DNA of 64,000 bases from Thermococcus sp. (lineage in GTDB: Archaea > Methanobacteriota_B > Thermococci > Thermococcales > Thermococcaceae), in the NCBI GenBank assembly GCA_027075325.1, contig JALTBN010000051.1, positions 154,745 to 218,744 on the forward strand, given 5' to 3'. A model generated the notes under the pieces. It ran no database searches and was not told where the DNA came from. It worked only from the letters and a program-made list of their open reading frames with translations. Each line of letters starts with the position of its first letter. Positions within the stretch are counted from its first letter, which is position 1. The position numbers and the translations under genes were made by a program. Positions 35,834 to 43,530 of this stretch are shown in pieces.

Positions 35834-35868
35834 ACCGGATGAACGATGAGGTTTCGGAGGGATGAAAG
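35834..35868 (+). promoter_or_regulatory. rpl7ae leader with possible kink-turn
   Basis: The predicted short leader can form AACC/GGTT closing a loop GGATGAACGATGA that contains two GATGA elements, resembling box C/kink-turn sequence. L7Ae is a kink-turn binder and archaeal L7Ae is known to control its own mRNA. SD-like GGAGGGATGA follows directly. The fold is tentative. Confidence 0.35.
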
Positions 35869-36240
35869 ATGGCGAAGCCGAGCTACGTGAAGTTTGAGGT
35901 TCCAAGCGAGCTTGCAGAGAAGGCCCTTGAGGCCGTCGAGGTCGCTCGCGACACAGGAAGGATAAGGAAGGGCACCAACGAGACCACCAAGGCCGTTGAG
36001 AGGGGTCAGGCCAGGCTCGTTGTAATCGCTGAGGATGTTGATCCCGAGGAGATAGTTGCCCACCTCCCGCCGCTGTGTGAGGAGAAGGAGATACCGTACA
36101 TATACGTTCCGAGCAAGAAGGAGCTCGGTGCCGCCGCCGGGCTTGAGGTTCCCTCGGCCAGCGTTGCCATAGTCGAGCCCGGTAAGGCCCGCGAGCTCGT
36201 TGAAGATATAGCCACGAAGGTTAAGGAGCTTATGAAGTGA
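35869..36240 (+). CDS. rpl7ae: Ribosomal protein L7Ae
   Basis: 123 residues. The conserved '[29 protein letters not shown]' is the kink-turn recognition loop, followed by '[27 protein letters not shown]'. In archaea the protein belongs to the 50S subunit and also to C/D and H/ACA guide RNPs and RNase P. First gene of the rpl7ae-rps28e-rpl24e cluster. Confidence 0.98.
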   Translation: MAKPSYVKFEVPSELAEKALEAVEVARDTGRIRKGTNETTKAVERGQARLVVIAEDVDPEEIVAHLPPLCEEKEIPYIYVPSKKELGAAAGLEVPSASVAIVEPGKARELVEDIATKVKELMK

Positions 36241-36296
36241 GCTCCTTTTCCTTCATTCACATCAAATTCATCGCGAGGTTTTAAGGGGTGTGAAGA

Positions 36297-36509
36297 ATGA
36301 GCGACGAAGGCTTTCCCGCTGAGGTTATAGAGATCATCGCAAGGGCCGGCGTCACCGGTGGCGTCACCCAGGTCAAGGTTCGCGTTCTTGAGGGCCGCGA
36401 CAAGGGCCGCGTCATCAGGAGGAACATTAAGGGGCCGGTCCGCGTTGGTGACATAGTCATCCTCAGAGAGACCGAGCGTGAGGCCAGAGAGATCAGGAGG
36501 AGGAGATGA
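36297..36509 (+). CDS. rps28e: Ribosomal protein S28e
   Basis: 70 residues, the usual length, with '[49 protein letters not shown]', an OB-fold protein of the 30S subunit. It lies 56 bases after rpl7ae and overlaps the possible start of rpl24e. An SD (GGGGTGTGAAG) precedes the ATG. Confidence 0.98.
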   Translation: MSDEGFPAEVIEIIARAGVTGGVTQVKVRVLEGRDKGRVIRRNIKGPVRVGDIVILRETEREAREIRRRR

Positions 36510-36511
36510 AG

Positions 36512-36715
36512 ATGGCCCGCTGGAACGTCTGCTCCTACTGCGGAAAGGAATTCGAGCCGGGAACGGGCAAGATGTACGTCAGGAACGACGGCAGAGTCCT
36601 GTTCTTCTGCTCCAGCAAGTGTGAGAAGCTCTACTTCATGGGCAGGAACCCGAGGAAGCTCAAGTGGACCAAGGCCTTCCAGGAGGCCCGCCTCCAGAGG
36701 GCCAAGAGGAAGTGA
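36512..36715 (+). CDS. rpl24e: Ribosomal protein L24e
   Basis: 67 residues from the ATG at 36512 (MARWNVC); the ATG at 36506 lies inside the SD region GGAGGAGATGAAG. A zinc-binding pattern '[36 protein letters not shown]' and the tail '[11 protein letters not shown]' define L24e. The cluster usually continues with ndk in Thermococcales; here ndk is 12.3 kb away. Confidence 0.97.
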   Translation: MARWNVCSYCGKEFEPGTGKMYVRNDGRVLFFCSSKCEKLYFMGRNPRKLKWTKAFQEARLQRAKRK

Positions 36716-36730
36716 TTTCTTTTTTCTTTA
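36716..36730 (+). terminator. T-run terminator after rpl24e
   Basis: TTTCTTTTTTCTTT immediately follows the rpl24e stop codon, a strong archaeal T-run terminator. It marks the left edge of the accessory block. Confidence 0.65.
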
Positions 36731-36837
36731 GTAATTTTAATTCAATGTATGTCTCTTCTAATTGTTAATAGATCAGACAAAAAACTTAAATACTATGAAC
36801 ACATTGGTTATATCGACAACCCTACTGGGGGGGTTGG

Positions 36838-37995
36838 ATGCGACAAAAAATGGTGTGGTTCGTACTCGGAGTGCTAATTGGAAGTCTATTTGTGGTTTGG
36901 GCCCATCCACTGCAGGATGATCAACAATACGCTAATCCCTCCGTGGAAACATTCAACGGAGCCAACTACACCGCACATCTCTTTTATACCAGGAATGGTT
37001 TACCAATCGATGGGGAGTCCCTTGCAAAGAAGATTGAGCTTCTAGTTGATAAAGGTGCTCCAAACACCGGACTTCACGCCTACGCCGTTCCCAATTTGCC
37101 GGACGGCGTTGTCCTTCTTGGATACGGAATAAAGGTCATGAAGAACGGCCGCACAGAAACCTACATAATAGCCGCAAAAAAGGGCGCTACTCCCGGGAAG
37201 AACGTGAGGATGAAACTCCTTAGATGGGCAAAGGAAAAGCCGAACTTCGCAGGCAAAATTTCAATGGGTACATACGGACCCTTCGAGGGATGGAAAGTCA
37301 AACTCTCAAGCAACACCGGGAAAGAAAAAACTGCAGTAGAAGCGGTCAGCCCCTACTGGTACGACATTGGCCCGGCGGAGATACAGCTAACTTATCCCCC
37401 TTACGGAGACATATACATGAGATTTCACCTTTACATAATGTTCCACGACGGAGATCCCCAGTGGGACTACTTCCTCCTCGCTCCCGGAAGGGACGGGGAC
37501 GGTAAATACGAAATCGACCCAGGATACGGGCAGAAAGCCATGGGGATAAGCAATTACGGGGATTACGTAACGTTCTCAGCGATGATACTCCACGACTGGA
37601 ACCTCGATCCCGCCCTCGACCCGCACATAGAAACGGCAGAGCCCCTTGAGAACGGTGAGAACCAAAAGGATAGGGAAGTCCAGATAACCATCGGTGTTCA
37701 GCCATCTCTAACATTTACGGCGGTGTTCCCTAGCTCTTACATGTTTCCCTCTGTGGCCAGGTCAACCCAGAAAGCCGCCTGGCTCCTCGAATTTGCGGGG
37801 AGTGCAGCAGACTCAAGGTACTCCTTCAAAACAAACGTCGCTTCATGGGCAAAGGTCAAACAGTCCGCATTGAGGGATGGGAGGTGGCACCCCATAGTCA
37901 AGGCTAAGTTCCAGGCCAACTTCATAGAGAAAGATGAATACAAGCAGACCCACACGGGCTCGGAGATTCTAACGTGGTACGTGAAGGTCGGTTAA
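36838..37995 (+). CDS. Secreted protein of unknown function
   Basis: 385 residues. An N-terminal hydrophobic segment ('MVWFVLGVLIGSLFVVWAHP') is a signal peptide or a single anchor. The rest is soluble and rich in Tyr/Trp/Pro: 'PYWYDIGPAEIQLTYPPYGDIYMRFHLYIMF', 'YFLLAPGRDGDGKYEIDPGYG', 'HDWNLDPALDPH'. The Asp-rich 'GRDGDGKYEID' could bind calcium. No family is recognised. It has its own TATA (AACTTAAATAC near 36784) and a weak SD (GGGGGGGTTGG), and is followed by a T-run. First gene of the block that splits the ribosomal and ndk-infB genes. Confidence 0.72.
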   Translation: MRQKMVWFVLGVLIGSLFVVWAHPLQDDQQYANPSVETFNGANYTAHLFYTRNGLPIDGESLAKKIELLVDKGAPNTGLHAYAVPNLPDGVVLLGYGIKVMKNGRTETYIIAAKKGATPGKNVRMKLLRWAKEKPNFAGKISMGTYGPFEGWKVKLSSNTGKEKTAVEAVSPYWYDIGPAEIQLTYPPYGDIYMRFHLYIMFHDGDPQWDYFLLAPGRDGDGKYEIDPGYGQKAMGISNYGDYVTFSAMILHDWNLDPALDPHIETAEPLENGENQKDREVQITIGVQPSLTFTAVFPSSYMFPSVARSTQKAAWLLEFAGSAADSRYSFKTNVASWAKVKQSALRDGRWHPIVKAKFQANFIEKDEYKQTHTGSEILTWYVKVG

Positions 37996-38010
37996 TTTCT
38001 CTTTTTTGCA
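37994..38010 (+). terminator. T-run terminator after the secreted protein gene
   Basis: TTTCTCTTTTTTGC directly follows the stop codon. Confidence 0.55.
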
Positions 38011-38074
38011 TCTTTCTGATTTATGCAATCGAAATGGATAAATACTCCACCCCTAAACTTCTCAGGTGATCATG

Positions 38075-38602
38075 ATGAGCTGGAGGGAGAGGCTCGGTTT
38101 GGTTCACATCTACACCGGAAACGGAAAGGGGAAGACGACGGCCGCCTTCGGTCTGGCGGTAAGGATGCTGGGTTCAGGCGGCAGGGTTCTGATACTCCAG
38201 TTCATGAAGGCTCCAAAGGTATACGGGGAGCAGAAGAAGATCGAGGAGTGCGGGGCCGTTATAGAATCCTACGGATTGCCCAAATTCGTTCACGGAAAGC
38301 CGGACGAGGAGGACATAGAAGCGGCCAGGAGGGCCCTTGAGAGAGCGAGAGGGACGCTTTCAAGCGGTGAGTGGGATCTCGTTGTTCTCGATGAAATCTG
38401 CGTCGCTTTGGGCTTTGGCATGCTTTCCGTCGGGGAGGTCAAAGAACTCATCAGGAACAAGGCCAAAAACACCGAGCTGGTTCTGACGGGCAGATACTGC
38501 CCTGAAGAACTCTTCCGGATGGCAGACTACGTCACGGAGATGAGGGAGGTAAAGCATCCATACCAGAGAGGAGTCCTGGCCAGGAGAGGAGTGGAGTACT
38601 GA
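38075..38602 (+). CDS. Cob(I)alamin adenosyltransferase, CobO/BtuR type
   Basis: 175 residues from the second ATG (38075), 4 bases after SD AGGTGAT. P-loop 'HIYTGNGKGKTTAAFGLAVRMLGSG', 'VLILQFMKAPKVYGEQK' and 'WDLVVLDEICVALGFGML' are the CobA family signature. It transfers 5'-deoxyadenosyl from ATP to cob(I)alamin or earlier corrinoids. In Thermococcales it supports salvage for B12-dependent ribonucleotide reductase or methylmalonyl-CoA mutase. TATA GGATAAATAC is near 38036. No other cobalamin gene is nearby and no cobalamin riboswitch is seen. Confidence 0.92.
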   Translation: MSWRERLGLVHIYTGNGKGKTTAAFGLAVRMLGSGGRVLILQFMKAPKVYGEQKKIEECGAVIESYGLPKFVHGKPDEEDIEAARRALERARGTLSSGEWDLVVLDEICVALGFGMLSVGEVKELIRNKAKNTELVLTGRYCPEELFRMADYVTEMREVKHPYQRGVLARRGVEY

Positions 38603-38682
38603 GACTGGGGATAACCTGTCTTTCATGAACTTTTGAAATAGATATCGAGTACATGGACCTGCACCAAGCCAGGGTCAGGCAA

Positions 38683-38813
38683 CTTTCAATTTTCGATTGG
38701 AGTATTACTCTCCTTCAAAAAAACAATGGAGGATCCAGCGGCCAAATTTACGATTATATAGATTCGAAAAGATTATAAGTAAAAGTTGTATTATTGAAAA
38801 CGGGCACGATACT
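38683..38813 (+). repeat. Promoter/hairpin cassette, copy A
   Basis: First of four related cassettes (A-D). It has TTTTCGATTGG, the short palindrome GAGTATTACTC, an A-tract, a TATA (TTATAAGT) and a degenerate hairpin (GGGCAC-GATA-CTGTCT). Unlike B-D it is not preceded by CGP-CTERM coding sequence. The gap before it (38603-38682) shows no gene. Confidence 0.85.
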
Positions 38814-38873
38814 GTCTACGGCATCTCCTCCGAAGAAATGCCCATCGTCTTCGATCAGGAGGTGGAAGAATGA
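38814..38873 (+). pseudogene. C-terminal remnant of the companion secreted protein (copy A)
   Basis: Between the cassette hairpin and the next ATG, one frame reads 'VYGISSEEMPIVFDQEVEE' and stops in the ATGA overlap. The remnant at 43366 ends 'VYGLGDYAMPLDFEEVNE' with the same overlap. The match at the same place suggests that the companion gene once stood here and was deleted except for its last 19 codons. Confidence 0.65.
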
Positions 38874-40561
38874 AAAGGGGGTTATCACCTTTTTTCATTT
38901 TCCTTTTGTTCGTCATGGTCATCCCGCACACCAGCGTAAGCGCGTTTCAGACTGATTTATGGCCACTAAGCGACGATATGAGGATAGTCAGTTACCCATA
39001 TCCCCCATGTGGGGAGACCATGGACTTGACAGAGAGGCCCTTCTATACATGGGAAAACAGCACCCATCTAATCAAAGTAGCAGGGCCTGTTCTGGTTAAT
39101 TGCAGGGGAACCGAAAACTTCTCCATATTGATAAATAACACTTATGATATTACATTCCAGGATTACATCCTCCTCAAAAATAGAACGATGGTACCAATCA
39201 ATGCCACTGCGACGATAATAAACGTTACGGTAAAAACGAAGGATAAGGAGTACTCCCCTATCGAACTCTGGACAGACAATACAACACTTGAATACCTGCC
39301 TTACAACTCCACGTATGAGCTTGTTGTAATGAACTTCACCAACTTGGTGCTTCCGTGGGGTTCTGTATTCGATTTGGCCTATGGAAGTCGTAACCCCCAA
39401 GATTATGGATGGCCGGTTAACATGACTATCAAAATGTTAATCAACAAAAGAACAGGAGAAGGGTATCTAATTGACAATGGATCTTTAAAATATGTAGGAG
39501 ATACACCTTTTTGGAGCCCTCTTATTAAGCCCGAAAACTTCGCGAAGATGATTTTAGACAATGCTCAGAACCTGATCGATGAGATAAAATCAAACCCTTG
39601 GGTGGTGGAGCAGGTTTTGAATAAAGCAAACAAAGCAAAAAACCTCACTGAGAGGTCCAACCTGATATATAGTCTAGCTGAGAAGATGACCGGGAGGATT
39701 CTGGTGCCCAAGCTTACCTACCTTGGAAGAGCAATGTACCTTTACAGTGACTTCATAAACGCTACCAGTGAACATGCGATTATTCCAGGTTTTAACGCAT
39801 CCTCCGGAGATTACGTATACCTCCCACAATTTGGGGTGCCAATAAACCACACGTTCTGTGTCAAAACGAATGCAACCTGGATCTCCATCCCGGAGCAGAT
39901 TAACGGTATTCCCGTATCAAACTACACAAGAAAGGCCTTAATAGACTACACTCACGGAGATTCCTCTGAACTGATGGAGCTTTTGAGGGATTCCCTCCTG
40001 AAACAAAAGGTTTATCTTCCAAGCTTAATGGTGGGCTATGGGGACAAATGGGCGGTGGTTGCATTAGATTTACCTATGGACATCAACAAAACTGGTGTCT
40101 TCGTAGTCCCCCTCCCGACAAAGTACGTGAGGGCATTCAACGCCTCCTACCTCCTTGTGGAACCCGGAACAGTTAACAGGTTCCATGTGAAGTACGACCC
40201 ATCATTTTTCACTCCTGATGAAGTGGTAGAAGAATGGCAAAAGGTTGGAAACTGCTATATGCTCCTTCGCAATAACATAGAAAACACGTTTCTGGAGATC
40301 CTTGATAAGGAGGGGAGCAGCGGATTCAACGCAAGTGAGTTTGAGAGCATTTATCCCTTATTAGAAAAACAGCTACACCTCTGCGGCTTTAATGTTACAC
40401 CCACCGAAAACTCCCTGTCCAGAGGTAACTCAACCTCTCAGTCCCATCCGATGAGTTCTCCAGCAACCTCCTCTAACGAAAAGAAAAAGGATATTTGCGG
40501 CCCTGCGTTCCTTGTCCCGCTAGCGTTGATTCCAGCATGGCTGTGGAGGAAGAGGCGATGA
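38870..40561 (+). CDS. CGP-CTERM surface protein, type A (copy 1)
   Basis: 563 residues: signal peptide ('FFIFLLFVMVIPHTSVSA'), a large ectodomain with many N-glycosylation sequons, a Ser/Thr-rich stalk and the C-terminal signal 'ICGPAFLVPLALIPAWLWRKRR'. The signal has the CGP-CTERM form: Cys-Gly-Pro, hydrophobic helix and basic end. The Cys is the presumed site of processing or lipid attachment. Family landmarks are 'WPLSDDMRIVSYPYPPC', 'DYGWPVNMTIKMLINKRTGEGYLIDNG' and 'EIKSNPWVVEQVLNKA'. It is more like the protein at 43527 than the two type B copies. SD GGAGGTGG precedes the ATG. The function is unknown and no enzyme motif is seen. Confidence 0.83.
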   Translation: MKRGLSPFFIFLLFVMVIPHTSVSAFQTDLWPLSDDMRIVSYPYPPCGETMDLTERPFYTWENSTHLIKVAGPVLVNCRGTENFSILINNTYDITFQDYILLKNRTMVPINATATIINVTVKTKDKEYSPIELWTDNTTLEYLPYNSTYELVVMNFTNLVLPWGSVFDLAYGSRNPQDYGWPVNMTIKMLINKRTGEGYLIDNGSLKYVGDTPFWSPLIKPENFAKMILDNAQNLIDEIKSNPWVVEQVLNKANKAKNLTERSNLIYSLAEKMTGRILVPKLTYLGRAMYLYSDFINATSEHAIIPGFNASSGDYVYLPQFGVPINHTFCVKTNATWISIPEQINGIPVSNYTRKALIDYTHGDSSELMELLRDSLLKQKVYLPSLMVGYGDKWAVVALDLPMDINKTGVFVVPLPTKYVRAFNASYLLVEPGTVNRFHVKYDPSFFTPDEVVEEWQKVGNCYMLLRNNIENTFLEILDKEGSSGFNASEFESIYPLLEKQLHLCGFNVTPTENSLSRGNSTSQSHPMSSPATSSNEKKKDICGPAFLVPLALIPAWLWRKRR

Positions 40562-40775
40562 GTCCTCATGCTTTAAATTTTCGATTGGAGTATTACTCTC
40601 CTTCAAAAAAAACAATGGAGAACTCAACAGCCCAATTTACAATTAAAGAGATTCGAAAAAATTATAAGTAAAAGTTGTACTATTGAAAACGGGCACGGTA
40701 GTGCCCATGGGTGGATAACCATGTGGAAAAAGCTGGTAAGCCTCCTCGGAGTATTAGTTTTAGCAGCCGCCATAA
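40495..40775 (+). repeat. Cassette copy B with CTERM coding end and signal peptide
   Basis: The repeat runs from the CGP-CTERM codons of the upstream gene through TTTAAATTTTCGATTGG, palindrome GAGTATTACTC (40588-40598), TATA TTATAAGT (40662-40669), hairpin GGGCAC-GGTA-GTGCCC (40691-40706) and SD GGGTGG to the signal-peptide codons of the next gene. TATA spacing puts the mRNA start within a few bases of the hairpin. Confidence 0.9.
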
Positions 40776-41560
40776 CAACACCAGCAGTCGGAGCCGCAGA
40801 TACCGACACTATAGTCGGAACTGAAGTCTATTATCAGACGGGCGTGTATTGGTCAGGGGTTGATAGTGCAACCCTAGTTAGAACAGTCAGTCCAACCGCA
40901 GGAGGTGCCACTCCTTCAGTGTTGGTTACAATTCCCTGGGACGGACTTGCCACTGCGAATATGATAATAGTCAATCAGTTCAGTGGTATTCAGACCAACA
41001 CTGGAGATACCCAGAAGTTCACTGAGGCTATGGGGTCCGTGTTCTATGGGGAGGGAAGTTATCATACTTTCTCAGATCCTACTGGAGAGAGATATGATAA
41101 GTACTGGGTATCCCCGACAACTATGTATGTAACATCTGGAAGGAGTGGAACCACGATTACTACTGAATACTCACTAACTATATATGCCGAATCCAAAGCT
41201 GAGGCAGAAGCCAAGATAAAAGCTGGTTTTGAGGCTCTTGGAATTGGAGCCGAGGTCTCAGTGATTGCATCCCAAACAGTAGGTACAAAGGTTGGATACA
41301 CCGTTAAGGTAACGACCTCATTATACAAGTACTATTATACCACAGAATACATCGGGACAATCCAGAGACATTACCATATAGAGTCTAACTCCAACTTCAT
41401 CCCAACCTTCTTGGGCAAGGGAAGTCTTATAACCTCGGCAGGGGACTCCTACGATCGCTATGACTTCAAGGATTTTAATTTGTTCAAGCGGCCCGTCTTT
41501 TATAGTTATGAAGATGTTGACTTGGAGTCATTAGGGCATTATGGGCAGTTAACTACCTAA
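40721..41560 (+). CDS. Secreted companion protein (only intact copy)
   Basis: 279 residues. The signal peptide 'MWKKLVSLLGVLVLAAAITTPAVGA' is followed by a soluble, Thr/Tyr/Ser-rich beta domain with no anchor, so the protein is probably released or bound to the type A/B surface proteins. A helical insert 'AESKAEAEAKIKAGFEALG' lies mid-chain. I do not recognise the family. It stands between type A and type B CGP-CTERM genes, 12 bases before the latter, with SD AAGGAGGTGGG between them, so both are probably on one mRNA. Relics of the same gene precede the other three CGP-CTERM genes. Confidence 0.75.
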   Translation: MWKKLVSLLGVLVLAAAITTPAVGAADTDTIVGTEVYYQTGVYWSGVDSATLVRTVSPTAGGATPSVLVTIPWDGLATANMIIVNQFSGIQTNTGDTQKFTEAMGSVFYGEGSYHTFSDPTGERYDKYWVSPTTMYVTSGRSGTTITTEYSLTIYAESKAEAEAKIKAGFEALGIGAEVSVIASQTVGTKVGYTVKVTTSLYKYYYTTEYIGTIQRHYHIESNSNFIPTFLGKGSLITSAGDSYDRYDFKDFNLFKRPVFYSYEDVDLESLGHYGQLTT

Positions 41561-41572
41561 GGAGGTGGGATC

Positions 41573-43207
41573 GTGAAGAGCTCTAAGTTCTTTTTCTCCT
41601 TTTTTGTTCTGTCAGTTTTCATCCTGGGATCTTTTTATATGTCCCCTGCAATCGCGGGAAACATTACCTCAAATACTAATACTGATTCCTCAATTTCAGA
41701 TGATGGAGATATAAACTTCATAGTCCTCTGGCCCCTCGACGCGAACTTCAAAATAGTCCAGTTTAATATCAGCTCGTGCACCCTCTACCCTTACCTGAAA
41801 AACCGCCTGATCGGTTATTACGTAAACTCCACAGAAGCGCTGGAGATAATGGCCAACGTTTACATCGGGTGCCCCAACGTCTCGGGGATGAAGGTGGAGG
41901 TTCTTTCTCCTAAGATCACGCGGAAGGGAGAAAACTTCAGGTACGTTACCGTTCCGGTCAACGTGTACACCAACCTGCCGTTTCCATATCCGGTTGAGTT
42001 AAGGTCGAGCAACGTTTCAATATCCTACGAGTACCACAACTCGACCCATTTCTTCCTAGTGATAAAAATGCTCAACATCACGGTATCACCAGAGCTCAGA
42101 GATACCTTCGGCACGTCTGATCCGGCTCACTTCGGCTGGCCGGGGAACATGACCATCCGCTTCCTCGTGAACCGCGGAACCGGTGAAGCATACCTCATCG
42201 ACGGTGAGGAGAAGAGATATGTGGGAACGCTGCCTCTCTATCTCCCCGAGTTCAATCCCAGGCGCTACCTTCAGACCATCAAGGAGAACGCCTTTAACTT
42301 CGTTCAGAGCGTGAAGTCGAACCCGTGGGCGATAAGGGAGATAGTCGAGAGAGCCCGGCTCGCCAACTCCACACTGGAGAGGGACAAGATCATAAGCGGG
42401 GCGGTTATGAACCTCAGCGAGAGGATACTCCACGTGAACCACCGGTACTTAGGACTTCCCATTAAAATCAAAAGCAACACCATCGTAAGCCCAGCTGTGG
42501 ACATGTGGAGGAACACCACCAAGCCCCGTGCCAACATAAGCGCGATAATATCCCCCCGGATACAGAACCTCACGAAAAAGGCCGTTTTGGAGTACCTTGA
42601 GAGCGGAAACGAGAGCGGCATAATCGGGGTGGTCAATCAAACTCTTTACATGAAGAAAAGCTTCATTCCCCCCATAGCCACGAACGTTTTCATGAGCGTT
42701 GATATTCCTGTGAACACGAGCGACTTTCTGCCGCTGCCCCTTCCCGAGGAATACGGGGAGAAACTTGGGGCGAGGTATATCTTTGTCCTTCTTCTCAGGA
42801 ATGCTGAGAAATACCCTTACATACACTACGACCGCAGGATTTTTGATCCTGACAAGATCTCTGAGGAGTGGAAGAACCTGACACTATTCCTCTCGCTCCT
42901 AAGGTCAAAGGTTTACAATGAACTCTCGGAGGCGCTCTACCCTAGCGTGCCCAGCGGGGAGGTCAACTACACCAAGTTTGACAGGCTTTACAAGGATGTT
43001 TCCTCAATGATAGGCGAGTACCTCAAAGAAGTCTATGGAGCGGCCTTAGATTCTGAACCAAGCAGTCCAACCGGTGCGGAGGAGAGGGAAACATCGAACC
43101 ACGAACCGAATACGTCTACCATGACCAACAAAGGGCATATCTGTGGGCCAGCTTTTCTTGTTCCGCTGGCATTGATTCCAGCATGGTTGTGGAGGAAGAG
43201 ACGATGA
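41573..43207 (+). CDS. CGP-CTERM surface protein, type B (copy 1)
   Basis: 544 residues from a GTG with SD GGAGGTGGG. It has a signal peptide ('FFFSFFVLSVFILGSFYMSPAIAG'), an ectodomain with 'WPLDANFKIVQFNISSC', 'HFGWPGNMTIRFLVNRGTGEAYLIDG', 'RYVGTLPLYLPEFNPRRYL' and 'VKSNPWAIREIVERA', a polar stalk and the CGP-CTERM tail 'ICGPAFLVPLALIPAWLWRKRR'. The closest relative here is the protein at 45436. Many sequons imply heavy glycosylation. Function unknown. Confidence 0.83.
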   Translation: MKSSKFFFSFFVLSVFILGSFYMSPAIAGNITSNTNTDSSISDDGDINFIVLWPLDANFKIVQFNISSCTLYPYLKNRLIGYYVNSTEALEIMANVYIGCPNVSGMKVEVLSPKITRKGENFRYVTVPVNVYTNLPFPYPVELRSSNVSISYEYHNSTHFFLVIKMLNITVSPELRDTFGTSDPAHFGWPGNMTIRFLVNRGTGEAYLIDGEEKRYVGTLPLYLPEFNPRRYLQTIKENAFNFVQSVKSNPWAIREIVERARLANSTLERDKIISGAVMNLSERILHVNHRYLGLPIKIKSNTIVSPAVDMWRNTTKPRANISAIISPRIQNLTKKAVLEYLESGNESGIIGVVNQTLYMKKSFIPPIATNVFMSVDIPVNTSDFLPLPLPEEYGEKLGARYIFVLLLRNAEKYPYIHYDRRIFDPDKISEEWKNLTLFLSLLRSKVYNELSEALYPSVPSGEVNYTKFDRLYKDVSSMIGEYLKEVYGAALDSEPSSPTGAEERETSNHEPNTSTMTNKGHICGPAFLVPLALIPAWLWRKRR

Positions 43208-43377
43208 TTCCCTATGCTTTAAATTTTCGATTGGAGTATTACTCCCATGTCAAAAAACAATGGAGGACTCAACGGTCAAATTTACAATTAAAGAAATTCG
43301 TAAAATTTACAAGTAAAAGTTGTGTCATTGAAAACGGGCACGGTAGTGCCCGGAGGTGGATAACCATATGGAAAAAG
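43140..43377 (+). repeat. Cassette copy C, with damaged TATA and start codon
   Basis: Same order of parts as copy B. The TATA region reads TTTACAAGT instead of ATTATAAGT, and the ATG of the companion gene reads ATA (43366). The hairpin GGGCAC-GGTA-GTGCCC (43336-43351) and the SD (GGAGGTGG) are intact. Confidence 0.88.
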
Positions 43378-43530
43378 GCTTCTTTCAGCCCGGAATCATC
43401 CTACACTCACACATACTACCGTAGCTTCAAAGTTGGGACGGGGGGCATGCTCTATTTCATAGGGCCTGAACAGGTCTACGGACTTGGAGACTATGCAATG
43501 CCCTTAGACTTTGAGGAGGTGAACGAATGA
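43366..43530 (+). pseudogene. Companion protein remnant (copy C)
   Basis: The frame begins 'IWKKASF', the signal-peptide start with ATG changed to ATA, and then jumps to a tail 'SYTHTYYRSFKVGTGGML...QVYGLGDYAMPLDFEEVNE' ending in an ATGA overlap with the next gene. Most of the signal peptide and the protein body are missing. The longer track ORF (43183) reads backwards into the upstream gene and is not real. The short leftover may still help translation of the next gene by coupling. Confidence 0.7.

Noticed and set aside
40691-40706. GGGCAC-GGTA-GTGCCC hairpin as a transcription terminator
   Set aside because: No T run follows, and it sits between a TATA box and a start codon, so it is a leader element.
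43183-43530. 115-codon ORF as a gene in its own right
   Set aside because: Its start lies in the upstream CGP-CTERM gene and it reads through the promoter cassette. Only the part from 43366 has meaning, as a companion-gene remnant.
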